This document shows positions 22,493-35,200 of a stretch of DNA of 64,000 nt, one piece after another (position 1 is the first letter of the stretch; the number at the start of each line of letters is the position of its first letter). Source of the DNA: Xylaria sp. FL1777 (taxonomy: Eukaryota; Ascomycota; Sordariomycetes; Xylariales; Xylariaceae); assembly GCA_022578965.1 (NCBI GenBank), contig MU400631.1, positions 1 to 64,000 of the forward strand, given 5' to 3'. Both the position numbers and the translations under genes were made by a program. The notes below the pieces were generated by a model, which saw only the letters and a list, made by a program, of their open reading frames with translations, ran no database searches and was not told where the DNA came from.

Positions 22493-24377
22493 ATGACGGC
22501 CTCACTCGAGATTGAGCGACAAGCGTCAAACACCGTCGCGGTCCAAGATGAAGACCGCTTAGCGCAATTCGGTTATGAGCAGGAGCTGAAGAGAGACTGG
22601 GTAAATCGTTCACATATCACTCGGCATGTTCAATCATGTCAGACTCACTGACTCGATATCTGACTAGGGATTGGCACACAACTTTGGGGTGTCGTTCTCA
22701 ATAATTGTAAGCGGTTGGCTTCGTAACCAAAGATACTTGTGCATTGTGCAATACTAAACCAAATCTCTCCAGAGTGTTATTACTGGTCTGACAACGCTGT
22801 TCCAATATGGTCTGAACACGGGTGGTCCAGCAGGTAGGTCACGACACTCGACTCATCAGCTCGATTCCATTACCTAACGCAACCCTCCGTAGTCATGAGC
22901 ATCGGCTGGATTATTGTGTCCTTCTTTACGCTCATGGTAGCCGTAGCCATGGCTGAGATTGTGTCTGCGATCCCGACGAGTGGAGGACCGTATTTCTGGG
23001 CTGCAATGATGGCGCCCCGGCGTTGGTCTGCCTTTGCGGCGTGGATGACGGGGTGGTTTAACTTGCTCGGCCAGGTGGCTGTAACGACAGGCATCTCTTT
23101 CGGACTCGCGAATCTAATCGCGACGGTGGCAACCGTCAAGAGTGCCGGATACGTGCCAACACCGTCGAAAACAATCGGTATATACGCAGCCGTGTTGGTT
23201 TCTCACGGTCTCGTCAACACATTCGGCGTTCGCGTGCTCAAATATCTAAACAACGTATCCATCATTTTACATTCCGCTGGCGTTACGGCGTTAGCCGTCG
23301 CCGTCCTCGCCAAGGCGCCGAAGCACCAGCCTGCCTCGTTCGTCTTCGGCTACCTGAACGACGGGACTGGCGTAGATGGGAGTCCGGGCTGGAGTGAACG
23401 GGCATCGCCCGCATACCTAGCTGTATGCGGCAGCCTCCTTGCACAATACACGTACGTGTCCCTCCCTTCTCTTTCCAATTAGAACCGTACACTGACCGCT
23501 GCTTAGACTAACCGGGTTCGATGCTTCGGCGCATCTTTCCGAGGAGACGCATAGGGCATCGTGGTCCGCACCGATCGGTGTAGTATCATCAGTGGGATTC
23601 AGTGCCATCTTTGGGCTTCTTGTGCTGTTGTCCTTCCTCTTCTCCATTCAGGACTTCGAGACTACCCTTTCATCCGTATACTCGCAGCCCGTGCTCCAAA
23701 TCCTGATCGATGTGTTCGGCGAGGACGGCGCCCTAGTTCTATTCAGTCTTATCATCCTATGCGTGTGGCACTGTGGACTCTTCAGCATGACGAGTAATTC
23801 ACGCATGATGTTTGCGTTTGCACGTGACGGAGGAATACATCCCTTCTTCCACCAGGTCGACGCCCGCTTCAAGAGTCCCATCAGGGCCGTCTGGTTGGCC
23901 GCTACGCTAAGTTTCATCCTAGCGTTGCCATCTCTCGGTAGCAGTGTTGCCTTTGCCGCAGCGACGAGCATCGCCACGATCGGCCTCTACATTAGCTACG
24001 GGATCCCTATCCTTCTCGGGTTGATTTGGCATTCGGAATTTGTTGCCATGAAGGGGCCGTTTAATCTTAAGGGTCTTAGTAGGGTCGTGGCCTTCATTGC
24101 CGTTGCGTGGATTATCGCCATCGCCGTGTTCTTCGTGCTCCCGACGGCAAATCCCGTCACGAGCGAAACACTGAACTATACTGTGGTTGCGGTGGGAATC
24201 ATAGTGATCGGTGCGGTAGGTACTTGGGTTCTGTGGGCGAGGAAATGGTTTACAGGCCCAGCAGCCGAGGTGACTGAGGCTTTGGAACTCGGTGTTGATC
24301 TGACAGACCCCCACGTTGTAGTGAACCAAGAAAAGGCAGAGAAGGCAACCGGAGCCACCGTCGAGAGCAGTGATTAG
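22493..24377 (+). CDS. APC-superfamily amino acid / GABA / choline-type permease
   Basis: Plasma-membrane permease of 545 residues with about twelve hydrophobic segments. Five exons: 22493-22600, 22668-22706 (39 nt), 22773-22833 (61 nt), 22893-23451 and 23507-24377, all phases consistent, donors GTAAAT, GTAAGC, GTAGGT, GTACGT. Landmarks of the fungal Hnm1/Uga4 group: LAQFGYEQELKRDWGLAHNFGVSFSIISVITG at the N-terminus, GLNTGGPAVMSIGWIIVS, AEIVSAIPTSGGPYFWAAM in helix 2-3, and the conserved TGFDASAHLSEET loop. SRMMFAFARDGGIHPFFH and the following basic stretch are also typical. The group carries GABA, choline or amino acids; the substrate cannot be read here. Convergent with RPA43, 231 bp between stops. 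Confidence 0.94.
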
Positions 24378-24608
24378 AGACAAATATCGCATATTGACCT
24401 ATTATAACGCCAAATGTAAACATCGTGGTCTTGCCGCGGGAGTTGCGCCGAGCTAATTACTACGGAATGTCAAATCCTAGCTGTTTTGTAGAGTTGTGCG
24501 GTAGTGAGAACAATACCCTGCCTCAGCAACCCATCGTAGGAGGGGATACTATGCGAATACCTAATGTAAAAACATGTTTAGCTGACATCGGCTTCGCTAC
24601 TGCACAAC

Positions 24609-25982
24609 TTAATAACTAAGCTCCAGTGCGCCGGTTTTGGGTTCACCCCCGTTGTCATTAGCGAATTTAGTCATTCCCAGTTCTAGTAGTGGTCTCCTGT
24701 CCCTGTGCGATAGAACTCCGCGACTCCGCTTGCGCTTTTGAATCTCTCTCTCCTTCTGAGCTATCTTACTCTCTTCTTCCTCCGTGAGCATGGTACCCTC
24801 GATACTTAGATATCCATAATCGCCGCTGGTACCAACTTCGTAGTTCTTGACGCGAAAGCATATGGGCGTATCGGCTGTGATTTTAGAACCTTGCCCATCC
24901 ACCCAATACCCTGTGGCATGCACCTCGGTGTGGTCAGCGTCGGTATGGTCCGTTTCGACAATGTCCTGGGCCGACGGTGAGGGTGATGTAGTTTTAGGTT
25001 CGGCTTCTTCTACCTCCTTGCTAGCATGCTGATCAATCCACCGCCAATTCCGTGGCAGTCGCTCGGATTCGATTGATGCATTGAATTTGCCCCAGCAGAC
25101 AACGCCGATATGACCTCCACTCTGGATATTGATTAGGCCTTCTAACCAGGCGCCTCGGGACGGTCGAAATATATCAATGTCGACGGTAAGCCAGCCAAAG
25201 CTGACGGCATGCTCATTAACGGATTCAAGCATAACCATATCCTCTATCCCACTATCTTGGGTGAGCAAGCCTTCTCCAGGAGCTTCCCCGATGCGTGGAC
25301 TGCGGTAGGAAAGGAGCACACCGCCAAAGCTGGGTACATAACGGTTGAGGAGGGGTTCGAGGTGTTGATTCAAGTAACCCTGAATAGGCTCGTTGATGCC
25401 TAAGGGGTGAAGTGGGAGATACTGCGAAATAGTCTGGGTATAGAAGGGATATTGATGCTTAGATAGTTTTCCGGCACCGGATACTTTTGTTGAATGCGAT
25501 GAATCGAGTACTACGACTCCTGAATGCTGGTGCGCACTTGAGATGGCGTCGTCGCCGTTGTCCTCGTCGAGGGCTCGGTCCTGTGACTCTCTGCTCTTTG
25601 ACTTCTTCTTCTTCTTCTTGTCTTCCTTCCTGTCTATCTTCCTTCTCTTCGACCGCTTTCCTCCATCGTCCACACCGTCCCCACCGGGCTTGTCTTGCAA
25701 CAGATCTTGTTCTACGTGCGACTCCTTTGCTTCGCCTGACTTGTGGCTCTTTCGTTTCTGCTTTGAAGCCGGGCCACTCTCTACTACTTCGGGGGCTAGG
25801 CTGGGCATAGGAGCTGCGCTGCTTTTAGACCGCTTATGTTTTCGCTGGGCTTGTTCGGCATGCTTGGTATCTAAAGGTCGCTTATTGCTACTCGTCGTGT
25901 TTTCTGGCTTGGAGGATTTGCGGCGATTTTCGTTGAGCGGACGAGACAACCCCGACAACGTTGCAGCGGCTACTTCTGCCAT
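24609..25982 (-). CDS. RPA43: RNA polymerase I subunit RPA43
   Basis: Stalk subunit of RNA polymerase I, nucleolar, contacting Rrn3 in rRNA transcription. Single exon of 457 residues from ATG 25982; the codon 15 nt upstream in the same frame is TTG, so it is not used. The first 145 residues are Lys/Arg/Ser-rich and disordered, with KRSKRRKIDRKEDKKKKKK as a likely nuclear or nucleolar signal. The folded part starts near YPFYTQTISQYLPLHPLGINEPIQGYLNQHLEPLLNRYVPSFGGVLLSY, the RPB7-like N-terminal domain, followed by an OB-type region FGWLTVDIDIFRPSRGAWLEGLINIQSGGHIGVVCWGKFNASIE. That is the diagnostic RPA43 segment. The start context is strong (A at -3, G at +4). Confidence 0.92.
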   Translation of the reverse strand: MAEVAAATLSGLSRPLNENRRKSSKPENTTSSNKRPLDTKHAEQAQRKHKRSKSSAAPMPSLAPEVVESGPASKQKRKSHKSGEAKESHVEQDLLQDKPGGDGVDDGGKRSKRRKIDRKEDKKKKKKSKSRESQDRALDEDNGDDAISSAHQHSGVVVLDSSHSTKVSGAGKLSKHQYPFYTQTISQYLPLHPLGINEPIQGYLNQHLEPLLNRYVPSFGGVLLSYRSPRIGEAPGEGLLTQDSGIEDMVMLESVNEHAVSFGWLTVDIDIFRPSRGAWLEGLINIQSGGHIGVVCWGKFNASIESERLPRNWRWIDQHASKEVEEAEPKTTSPSPSAQDIVETDHTDADHTEVHATGYWVDGQGSKITADTPICFRVKNYEVGTSGDYGYLSIEGTMLTEEEESKIAQKEREIQKRKRSRGVLSHRDRRPLLELGMTKFANDNGGEPKTGALELSY

Positions 25983-26549
25983 TTTCGGAATCACCAACTG
26001 GGAAGACGGCCGTGTACGGCCTAATATAATGCGGTGACGTGAGGGCTAATTCTCGAAAAGAAAAGATCAAGATGGAGGGGGCCTTCGATGTTCAACAACG
26101 GTGATGAGGTACTGCATACTGCGTACTCTGCGCCGGGAAAAAAAGGTTGCTGATAAGAAATTTTTATGGGGCATCGGGATTTAGGGACTAACGAGCCCCG
26201 AGCAGTACATATCTACCGTACCTACTTGAACAATATACCATGTGGAACTTCCGACTTGCCATGCCGTTCTAGCAAGCACAAGCAATTTTTCATATCGAAT
26301 CTAACCATCTGACCAATTCAAGAACTTGAATATAAGGACTACTTACGCAAGAAAGGCAAATATTCATACGAAGTAATATTACGTACGCACTTAAGATGAT
26401 GACGATTTGGACGAAGAGATAAAGACCATAGCAAACTGAAGCTGTGTGCAGGGAGTCTGACCTACCTAATCCGCACATGAATAGGAGGTATACTAAGGTA
26501 AACAAACGTAGATGCTCGGAAAGGTAGCGGTAGCTGAAATCCGCGCCAC
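25983..26549. other. Spacer RPA43 / NmrA-like gene
   Basis: 567 bp, RPA43 promoter side and 3' end of the next minus-strand gene. No coding region supported. Confidence 0.6.
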
Positions 26550-27613
26550 CTAGGAGGTAGCTTGTTCTGGGGTTTCCGCCTCGCTAATGGCTCTCCCAAC
26601 GGCGTCGCCCAGTGTCTCCATGTCTTCAGGTGCAAGTCCTAGCTTGTGATTATCGGTCTGCTCATAAAGAGTGCGTCCCTCGGCCCAGATGCGTTTCAAC
26701 GTCGCAACCGTCGCTTCTGGTTTATTTTCATTCCACAGCTGTTGCTCTAAGTCGCGCAATTCCTGGATCGAAGTGTAGCGTGTAGCCCACTCTGCTCCTG
26801 TCTGTCTCTCAAATTCCCGCAGGATCTCGATTGGCGTTGTCACGAATGACTGGACCTTCAATATCTTACCCATCGCCTCCTCCGGGTTGTGCAGTGCCGC
26901 TACCAGCAACTTCCCGACACTACATACCTCGAGTCAGCCTGTGTTGTGCGCGTGGTATAGTGGTAGTAGTGGTAGCAAGCAAGGGGCGAGACAAATGGAA
27001 ATACGAACTCGGGCATGGTTGTGAATCCGACCGCATCGTTGCCGCTGTTGACGACCACGGCCTTCCTCGAGCGTATGTCATAACCACCGACCGCTTCAAG
27101 GCCCGGAAGGGGGGGCAAATACATGTCGATATAGGGGCCAGTGACGAGATATGTGCACTGAACCCTGCGGATGTTGTGGCGCACGAACTCGCGCACCTTG
27201 AGCTTTTTCTGATGGGGTTTCTCGTTCTTGCTCGAGGCGTCGTATTCGATATCCGTGCCGTACTCGCTAGGGAAAAACCACTTAACGCTCGTGCTTTCTT
27301 CCGCAAGCCTTATGAGGTCGACCTGGGCCTCCAGCAAATTCCGCCCGAGACATGACACGACCACATCTACATCCTTATATGCACGCGACACATCGCTGGC
27401 ATCACTGATGTCCCCAGTCACAACGCGTAAGCCCTGAGACTTCCATGAAGACAGTAGCGCTTCCTTGTCGGGATTAGAAGCTGTAGCATCTGACGTGAAA
27501 ATGGATATATTATGTCCAAGTGAGGCCCTCGCAGACAGGATGGCGTCCGTGATGTGCCTACCGATGGTACCCGTGCCACCAAAGATAAGGATTGAGAACG
27601 GTAAAGAAGTCAT
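26550..27613 (-). CDS. NmrA / isoflavone reductase-like NAD(P)-binding protein
   Basis: Atypical short-chain dehydrogenase of the NmrA-like family (PF05368/PF13460), probably cytosolic, substrate unknown. Exons 27613-27009 and 26919-26550, donor GTTCGT and acceptor TATGTAG, phase 2; 324 residues. The N-terminus ILIFGGTGTIGRHITDAIL has the GxxGxxG dinucleotide loop. Next come DVDVVVSCLGRN, and WFFPSEYGTDIEY, where the Ser-Glu-Tyr region replaces the classical Tyr-x3-Lys. The splice join reads FTTMPDVGKLLVAALHNPE, as in homologs (DVGKLLVAAL). A longer same-frame ORF start at 27691 is less likely; ATG 27613 (MTSLPFS) puts the Rossmann loop at residue 10, as usual. Confidence 0.9.
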
Positions 27614-29372
27614 GGCAGCCCAGTGATCCAACAATGATTTGTTAGATAGTTGCAGGTACACACCGAATAGGGTAGTTGTGAAATGAGGCAAGGTCGGCTA
27701 TGTTAGCTGATCAAGGAAAGATGAAGGGAAACAGAGGCAGCAATTGGATATATATTCGCGCTATTTATATTCTATCTACGTAGTACAACATATCTAGACA
27801 CAGACGGCTTCGACAGACGCTCAGCCCTTCCACAGCAGAGTGGGTAAACGGTTTTTAGCTTCAGGTAGATTCAAGAAGAATCGAAGCTATGAAGCAGCGG
27901 GAGTTCTGACTAGGGACACTACATCGTACAATCCGCTATGGAGGTTGATATTCAATCGAATTAGATTCTGTCGTGTCGAGTGCAAGTCATCTCTTTCTCA
28001 TTTGCCCTAGATCTTGCGTCACTTTAGTATAAAAACGTTACGTAACTTCCTTTTCGGATTACTTCAAGTACCTAATCTTTTTTAATTACCTAACCTTAAG
28101 TGAGAAGAGTAGGTACTGGCATGTAACCGTCACTGTGTGCATACTGTTCATCCTCTGATACGATACCGGTATTGTATGCGGAGCAGCAGGTGACAACACT
28201 GCCGATGTCCTTCTCAATCTACCTGAGTATATGTAGATAGTCAGGATACTAAAGCCGGAAGGGCGCGGCCTTCTCAAAACCACCTATGTATGCATATGTA
28301 TGTACATGTAAGCATATGTAACAGCCGTCCACGGTGTTTCGTTAGTGGCGTTACTTATCAGACGCAACATGTGGCTAGACCACGAACCTGGTTCACAGCA
28401 CCCCAATATTGTCTAGGGGGTGACCCAGCACAACTCAGCCGGCGTTAACCTAGAGGCTCTTGCATTGCAGGTTAGCCCTGGCTATTATCTATCTAGAGTT
28501 CCGGCGGGCAAATGGCGTACCGAGCCCGCTCTTTCTTAAGTTCGGCACTACCTGACCTGGTGTAGTGGAGGCGAGATTTAGTCTACAGCTGAGCTATCTG
28601 AGCTATTTGATATGTGTCTGGGTATCTGGGTGCTATTGAGTGTAGGTAGTGTCAAAGTAGCGTAGCAATACGGAGCGCGAACACAGCTTAACGACGGCTT
28701 CTCCTTTAATGAACCCATGTGTACACCACCCAAGGAGCATTGCTTCTTGACTCGACGGCCACCGTACTTATGATGTGTAGCCTCCCTAAGCTACCTAATC
28801 TACCTCACTCACCCCCAACCCTATCTTCTATACATACATAGTATTGCTGTAATAATTGAGTCCTGTGTCGAATTTCCTCACGTCTACTCAAGCTAAAGCA
28901 ATCCCGCGATTACGATCGTCAGGTCGACATCTCAACCAACGGTCCGCTCTACATAGGAACGGTAGACTATATTAAAAACCCTAGCCCAACTCCCGAAAGA
29001 CCCCACTCGTTGTCCTTTGCTATTAATCTCCCCCTGGGAAGAAGCTCCGGGCAGCATCGATGAACTCATATTCATACCATATTAACTACTCTCCTACGTC
29101 TTTTCTTTCACAGACGTGGAAACTTTGGTGCAGCACTACACAGTCTAGGTACGCCAACATCCAGCAGTATCAGTATCCGAACACCCAGCGCCCATCCATC
29201 ATTCAGCACACCGCCAAACGGATCCATACAAGCAGCCAATGGTCTTTTAACATCTACCACATCACCAAATAGATGTACTCGCCATAGCTTGCAATACGCT
29301 GTAGTCACGCTCCCGTCGTTGCATAAGTCGTGCCTCTGTGCAATTTAACTTGGCCCAGCTTGTCGGAAACCT
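27614..29372. other. 1.8 kb gene-free spacer
   Basis: Divergent spacer between the NmrA-like gene and a small plus-strand gene. Only short ORFs without motifs, and a few TACCTA words. Confidence 0.6.
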
Positions 29373-29921
29373 ATGGATCGGCAATTCGAGGATAGTTCTG
29401 CGTGGGCGGCCGCAGCTCATAATCTCGACTTCGTCATGCGAGAATATCTGCTATTGCACGATCAGCACGAAGAACTCTGCCAGCGCCTGCACCAGCTGTC
29501 CCCGTCATTATCTTTATCATCGACAACAACAACAACATCCTCAACAACATTATCACTAGCTTCGACAGCCGTAACGTCGCCCTCAGTGTCGCCAACTCGG
29601 TCGCTCCCAAGCAGGGATAGCCTCTCTTCATCTCCAGACAAACGAATGACGTCACACACGTGGGTGCCGAGCCCAGGCTGTTGTAGCCGTGTACATCGCC
29701 AGTCGGTACGTGATGAGTCGGTCGTCGGAGAGGTCGTGGCCGGCGAGCAGAAGTTATTCGACGTCAACGAGGGGATGAAACGGGCGCTGACTGAACTCCT
29801 AAACTGCGAGGCAGTAAGGAAGGACAGAACGATGCGCACGTGGGTGCAGACCCGACTACTAGAGACGGAAAAGGAGCTCCGACGAGGGAGGAGGCGACGA
29901 AACTCTGCGGCCGCAGACTAG
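29373..29921 (+). CDS. Conserved-looking small fungal protein, unknown function
   Basis: Single exon, 182 residues, ATG 29373 to TAG. The N-terminal 45 residues (FEDSSAWAAAAHNLDFVMREY then LLLHDQHEELCQRLHQL) form a probable amphipathic helix or short coiled coil. A Ser/Thr-rich low-complexity region follows (about 46-95), then a second helical block, VNEGMKRALTELLNCEAVRKD and MRTWVQTRLLETEKELRRGRRRRN. Helix-linker-helix with a basic end is all that can be said; no enzymatic motif, signal peptide or membrane segment. The good composition of both ends suggests a real gene. Confidence 0.7.
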   Translation: MDRQFEDSSAWAAAAHNLDFVMREYLLLHDQHEELCQRLHQLSPSLSLSSTTTTTSSTTLSLASTAVTSPSVSPTRSLPSRDSLSSSPDKRMTSHTWVPSPGCCSRVHRQSVRDESVVGEVVAGEQKLFDVNEGMKRALTELLNCEAVRKDRTMRTWVQTRLLETEKELRRGRRRRNSAAAD

Positions 29922-30708
29922 GTAAACTCGCTAGGTAGGACTGGACCGGTACCGATCCAGCAGACGGGCTGTGATCAAACGACCATTCCGAAACATAACG
30001 AGAAATCAAACCGCCGTAGACGGATGACGAAGGGGAAAAAGGAATATGAACTACTCGCTGGCGGTTTTCAAGCGATCTGTTAGTGTCCATATCATATGGT
30101 GACGGCGTCTAACCATTCCGGTTGCCATGATATCTAGAGTGTTGGTCTTTCAAGGCTGCTAGTATTTATTGTTAGATAGGTGCCGGGCCTATGGGATTTC
30201 TTGTGCCCGTTATTTGTTCCGATGCGAAGGATGCGGTGCGCGAACCAGGGCGAAGTGACTAGGAAGAGTATTCAGCGTCATATTTGGGAATAACTACCTA
30301 ATTGATTGCTTTTAAAGTATCCAGTTGTGCCGGTACCTTATACTATTTGTCCAGCACTACAGTAACGTTTCGTTGCTACTGTAAGGTAACCGGCTCCACT
30401 ACAATTACATGTAGGCAAGTACTTCGGTAGGTAGTATAAATACCTACTATGGCACCTATTTAATCCATTAGTCACTCTTGCATCATTTCATACCTAGCAG
30501 ATCCACAATACACCTATTGTACCTACCTAAGTACCTAAATCGCCCGCACGCCGGCGTATAACTCCGCAACAACACATCATACCAGATACGCGCCAATCCG
30601 GCTCTCGCTTGCTCTCTCTCAGCATTCGTCTTCTGTAGGCGGCCAAGGTCGCCATAGCCACAAAGCGACGGACGGGCTACGACACGAGTCTGGGCTGCCG
30701 CTAGCGTC
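29922..30708. other. Promoter spacer of the cyclophilin-RRM gene
   Basis: Spacer with palindromic TACCTA/TAGGTA words at about 30410-30540, upstream of ATG 30709. No other feature seen. Confidence 0.6.
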
Positions 30709-32294
30709 ATGTCAGTTCTGCTCGAGACTAGCGCAGGCGATATCGTGATTGACCTGCTCGTAGACTATGCGCCCAAGGAGTGCCAAAAGTAAGTTGTCGC
30801 ATACACCTACACCTTACCTACGACTATGTCCCTCGTCGATTCGCATAGAGACATTTGCCTAGGAATGCGTCACAGCTCTCTTTTGCTAACCGCGCAACGT
30901 CTGTGTGTGTATGTAGCTTCCTGAAGCTCTGCAAACTCAAGTATTACAATTTCTCGCCCGTCTACTCGATCCAGCAGAACTTTTCATTCCAGACCGGCGA
31001 TCCTCTCGGCCCCAACTCGATCGATTCCGATGGTGGCTCGTCTATATGGGGGCTTCTAGATGATCCCTCGAGGAAGAAGAACTTTCCAGCCACCTTTCAC
31101 CCCAAGCTGAAGCATGTCGAACGTGGCACCGTGTCCATGGCCACTGCGCCGCATCCCTCCGACCCTGATGTCCGCCTCGCTGCGAGCCAGTTCCTCGTTA
31201 CCCTAGGCGACAACACCGACTACCTCGACGGCAAAGCTGCCATTTTCGGCAAGGTTGTCGAGGGTTTTGATGCCCTCGAGACCATCAACACTGCCATCAC
31301 CGATAAGGATGGTTATCCATTGGTGGACATCCGTATCAAACATACCATAGTCCTCGACGACCCTTTCCCCGATCCTAACGGTTTGCGCGAGCCAAGTCGA
31401 TCGCCCCAACCTTCCAAGGCCCAGCTTGCTACTGTGCGGATTGCCGACGATGATGCTGCTGATTTAGACCGAGAAGTCGACCAAGATGCAGCGGAGAAGC
31501 TTCGTCGCGAGAGAGAGGCCCGTGCTCAAGCCCTTACTCTTGAGATGATGGGTGATCTACCTTTTGCTGAGGTCAAACCCCCCGAGAATATCTTATTTGT
31601 TTGCAAACTTAACCCCGTTACTGCTGATGCCGACCTCGAGCTTATCTTCAGCCGCTTTGGCAAGATTCTATCTTGCGAAGTTATACGCGACAAAAAGACG
31701 GGCGACAGCCTCCAATACGCTTTTATTGAGTTCGAAGATAAGAGTGCCTGCGAGGCTGCCTACTTCAAGATGCAAGGAGTTCTCATCGACGATAGAAGGA
31801 TACACGTAGACTTTAGTCAAAGTGTGAGCAAGTTAGCCGACGTTTGGAGAGGTGGTGAGAATGCTAAACGAAAAGGAAGGGCTGGTGGCCGCGGCGGCTG
31901 GGGTGGCGTACAAGATTTAGAGAAGTGGCGCAAGTACAGAAATGAGGAGGCTCGTGGCCAGGAAAACCAGTACAGCATGGTTTATGACGAAGAAGAAATG
32001 CGTGGGAGACACCGGCGGGAACGTGATGACGAGGGCCTTCATACTGGATCTTCGCGAGAGTCAAGTTACCGAGTGGGACGCGAGACGACGACAAAGAATG
32101 ATCGAGAGAGGGAACATCGCCAGAACCGAAAGGAGCGAAACCGCAGTTGGAGTCCCAGGAAGGATAGACCTAAGGGCGGAGACAGTTATACCGGACGGCG
32201 AGACCATGATTCTCGGCGCAAGGACTCGTATCGCCAAGATTACCCTCAACATCGTGACAGAGGGCGAGATGACTATCGTGACAGAACGAGGTAA
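30709..32294 (+). CDS. CYP6: Cyclophilin-RRM peptidyl-prolyl isomerase (PPIL4/CYP6)
   Basis: Nuclear peptidyl-prolyl cis-trans isomerase with an RNA-binding domain, thought to act with RNA polymerase II transcripts. Exons 30709-30788 and 30917-32294, donor GTAAGT, acceptor TATGTAG, phase 2; 485 residues. [33 protein letters not shown] opens the cyclophilin domain (to about residue 165), with FQTGDPLG and [10 protein letters not shown] as core segments. Linker helices follow. The RRM lies at about 251-330: [10 protein letters not shown] (RNP2) and QYAFIEFE (RNP1). After it, Arg/Asp/Glu-rich repeats with RD and SR pairs run to the end. The domain order is the PPIL4 signature. The cyclophilin Trp and Arg of CypA are not all kept, as in this family. 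Confidence 0.95.
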
Positions 32295-35200
32295 CCAGTA
32301 TAATCAAGTTTACTAGCGACATTCTCGAGTTCGTCAAACACGGCATGCCTTGTATAGTAAAAACTTCTTCACATTTAGATAACTATCCTTCACGGTCTAC
32401 ACGGATTGTCCGTGTCATGACTTAGTGGTTCCAATTCGCAGGACACGGCCGGTCTCCTACTAAATTAAACACCTAAGGGAGGTTTCGGGGCATAACGTCT
32501 ACTATGTGACGATGCCACCTTTCGTCAGACGTATACTGGATGGCGGAGGCAAGGGAACAAGAATGTCCCAGTCCATACCCCACCCTATTCGGGCGATTCG
32601 CCAGACCGGTGCCAGTCTCTTCAGATGTGCTATGCAGGGCTCTTTCTCCGGCGTACCACTTTAGAGACCTCTGCAATGTTATTTCCAGAATTGAGCCACT
32701 AGCGAACTGAGCGCTATTTGAAACAGCCGCCGAACCCCAATCTGCCTATATGATCTCATCAAATCATCTCGAGTTTACACAAATCCGAGGCCAGTTTTGT
32801 TTCGTAGAGCTTTGGCTCACGCACCTGTGCATTATTCGGTGGTATGCAGAACGATGACGGTTGTTGTCAAGGTCTTGCTTGTGCCCATAACGAAAGCGTC
32901 TTAACTATGTCCAGTTTCTTTTCCTGGGCTTCTCGGCCTCTACAGTACTTCTACATAACTACAAGACGACAGCTGGTCCAGCGTTCTAGTTCTGTGGAAA
33001 TATTTATGACCTGCTTAGGGTTAGTTAATGTTCTCGGAGCAGCCGCGTCGATAATTCTATCGCATATTGGATAGCACGCTCTGCATCAGGTTGAGACGAG
33101 CCAGCCCGAAATCAACGATGGCACACCTGTCCCTCCGGCTCTTTCTTTTTTATCTTCTTATTTTGGGTCCTCAGAGACATAGTTCTCCATCGACGAGGAA
33201 ACAGGGTAGAGGATAGAAGTAAAGTCACGTTTGTGTGGCGTCATATTCTGCATTCTGCTGTATGAGAAGCAATAGCTACTCTGTTCATGAAATTCGTGTG
33301 AACTGCGACAACATGTCTCTTGTTCGACTTACAGGGTTGCGACCACCCGAGTCAGGAACATGCATGCAGAATACTCAGGTAGATGAATGATAAGCTCATG
33401 TCTCGCGTCTTTCGCACATTTCAACTAGTCGTGATATTGATCATCCGAACCCCAGTCGAGATGTTACGCCCATGATCTTAACCATTAAACGAATCACCCC
33501 CAGCAACGTTATATCGCATTCAGCTGCCATCAATTGGTATACATCTCCAAGATAGCCAAGTATCAATGCGCTCGATGCACACAACAATGATCTTCCTTTG
33601 GCTTCTTCAAGCAGCCAGGGCGGCATCTGCAAGGTCCCTCCTTTCCTACAATGACACAGCTCTTGCGACGCTACCACATCTCAGCCAAGAAATCAGGCAC
33701 TATCGAGTCTATTTCTGGTAGTCCCTCGTTTTCGAGAGCGAATGGGACAAGGCTACTGTATTTTAGAATGCATGTGGCGGCACTCACCGGTCACCATGTC
33801 GGCATTTACAGTATACAGACAGGACGAACCCGGGTAGGCGAACCTCCACCACCACTATCCTTATCAGGGAAACCCCAAGGAAAAGCCAGTTGCCACCTTC
33901 GTTCTCGAGCTAAATGTGAATGTGTGAAACACGAGGATACCCTTCGTCCATCTTTGAAATCGTGTGCGAGTGTGGTGGCCATAATGAGTGACGTCCGCCA
34001 CCGTCATATGTGGCACATTCTGAGCAGTGCTTCTTCAGGCGGCCAGGCCAGGCCATGTTGCCAGCAAACGTACATCATGACGATATGTTTCTGAATCAAG
34101 CCAATATCACAACCGGTCGCCCGCCGCCCATTCTCCTGCTGCGTACGCCACTAGACCTGGCCATCTCAGTGCGAAACGACGCACTCGGACATCGTGTGCG
34201 GCGGCTAGGACCCCCAATCCTCAGCGTATCGACTGGAAGACATGATCTAGAGCCATTGGTTGTGCAAGTTCCGGATAACTGCAGCCTCCGTCAGAAGGGT
34301 GACAGCGGGGTCTGCAAGAACCCGGTGTGTCTCCTGAGAAAATTCCCGTTTGCTTCCTGTGTCCTGTGCGATGTGGCTAGCCACCCAAACAATCGCTGTT
34401 AACTAACAATGCTAGAGGTCTCGTCTAGGCCTACTGCGTTCCCAGAAGGTTTTGTCAAAGTCCTACGGTGCAGAGCCCGGGGAAATAGCATAGCTCGGCA
34501 ACATTCACGTCTATTCTCCAAGACCTAGGCTGTCGTGCTAGATGATTATGGTATACTGCTTGGATATGCAGCTCGCTTATCGGTCCCGTTCGTGCCTAGA
34601 CGATGAATTCGAAGGGGATTGGTCAGCTCGTGCTCCGTAGCTGTCGCGCCTAGATTCGAATGTTTTGCATCAGCTCGCAAGGCGGCGTTGAAATTATGCT
34701 TCATCTGCTCATCACGTCCTGTCCCATGTATGTACACTACTACACTGTAGGACTCTGACTTCAGCCACATCAGGGTCAAGAGATGCACTACCCGGCTCTT
34801 CTTCCCTAGCCCGGTAATTGGTGCTGCATGCCGGGCTTGTCTGGGCACGCAACCCTCTCCTGCATGATACGAATATGTTGAATAAACACGCCGGTTTGCC
34901 CTATGGTCAGATCTCCACCTTTGTAGGACATCCCCAGAATGATCTGCCGCGTATTGCTTGCATACCGCCTTAGTAATGGCAGACAAGGCAAGGCAAGGTC
35001 CATCCGTTTATCGGTGAGATGCCTAGATGATTATGCATTACGCCACTTCTTTCATGATCTCGACCTGGTGAATGGCAATCGGGGTGAAATTTCGGGGTGG
35101 TCAAACGAGCATGAAGTCGCAGCAACACTATCCGCAGTCTGTGTTTGTCGTGGAGCAAATGAAGATTGTACCAGTCGCTCGCTAATGACACAGTTCAAAA

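Noticed and set aside
10567..24377. Secondary-metabolite or hydantoin-use gene cluster
   Set aside because: Genes between the racemase and permease are unrelated (transporter, RIB1) with large gene-free gaps; no backbone enzyme is present.
33651..34402. Two overlapping plus-strand ORFs of 147 and 130 codons
   Set aside because: No motif, unusual composition (many Cys, His and Arg), overlap in different frames and no splice support.
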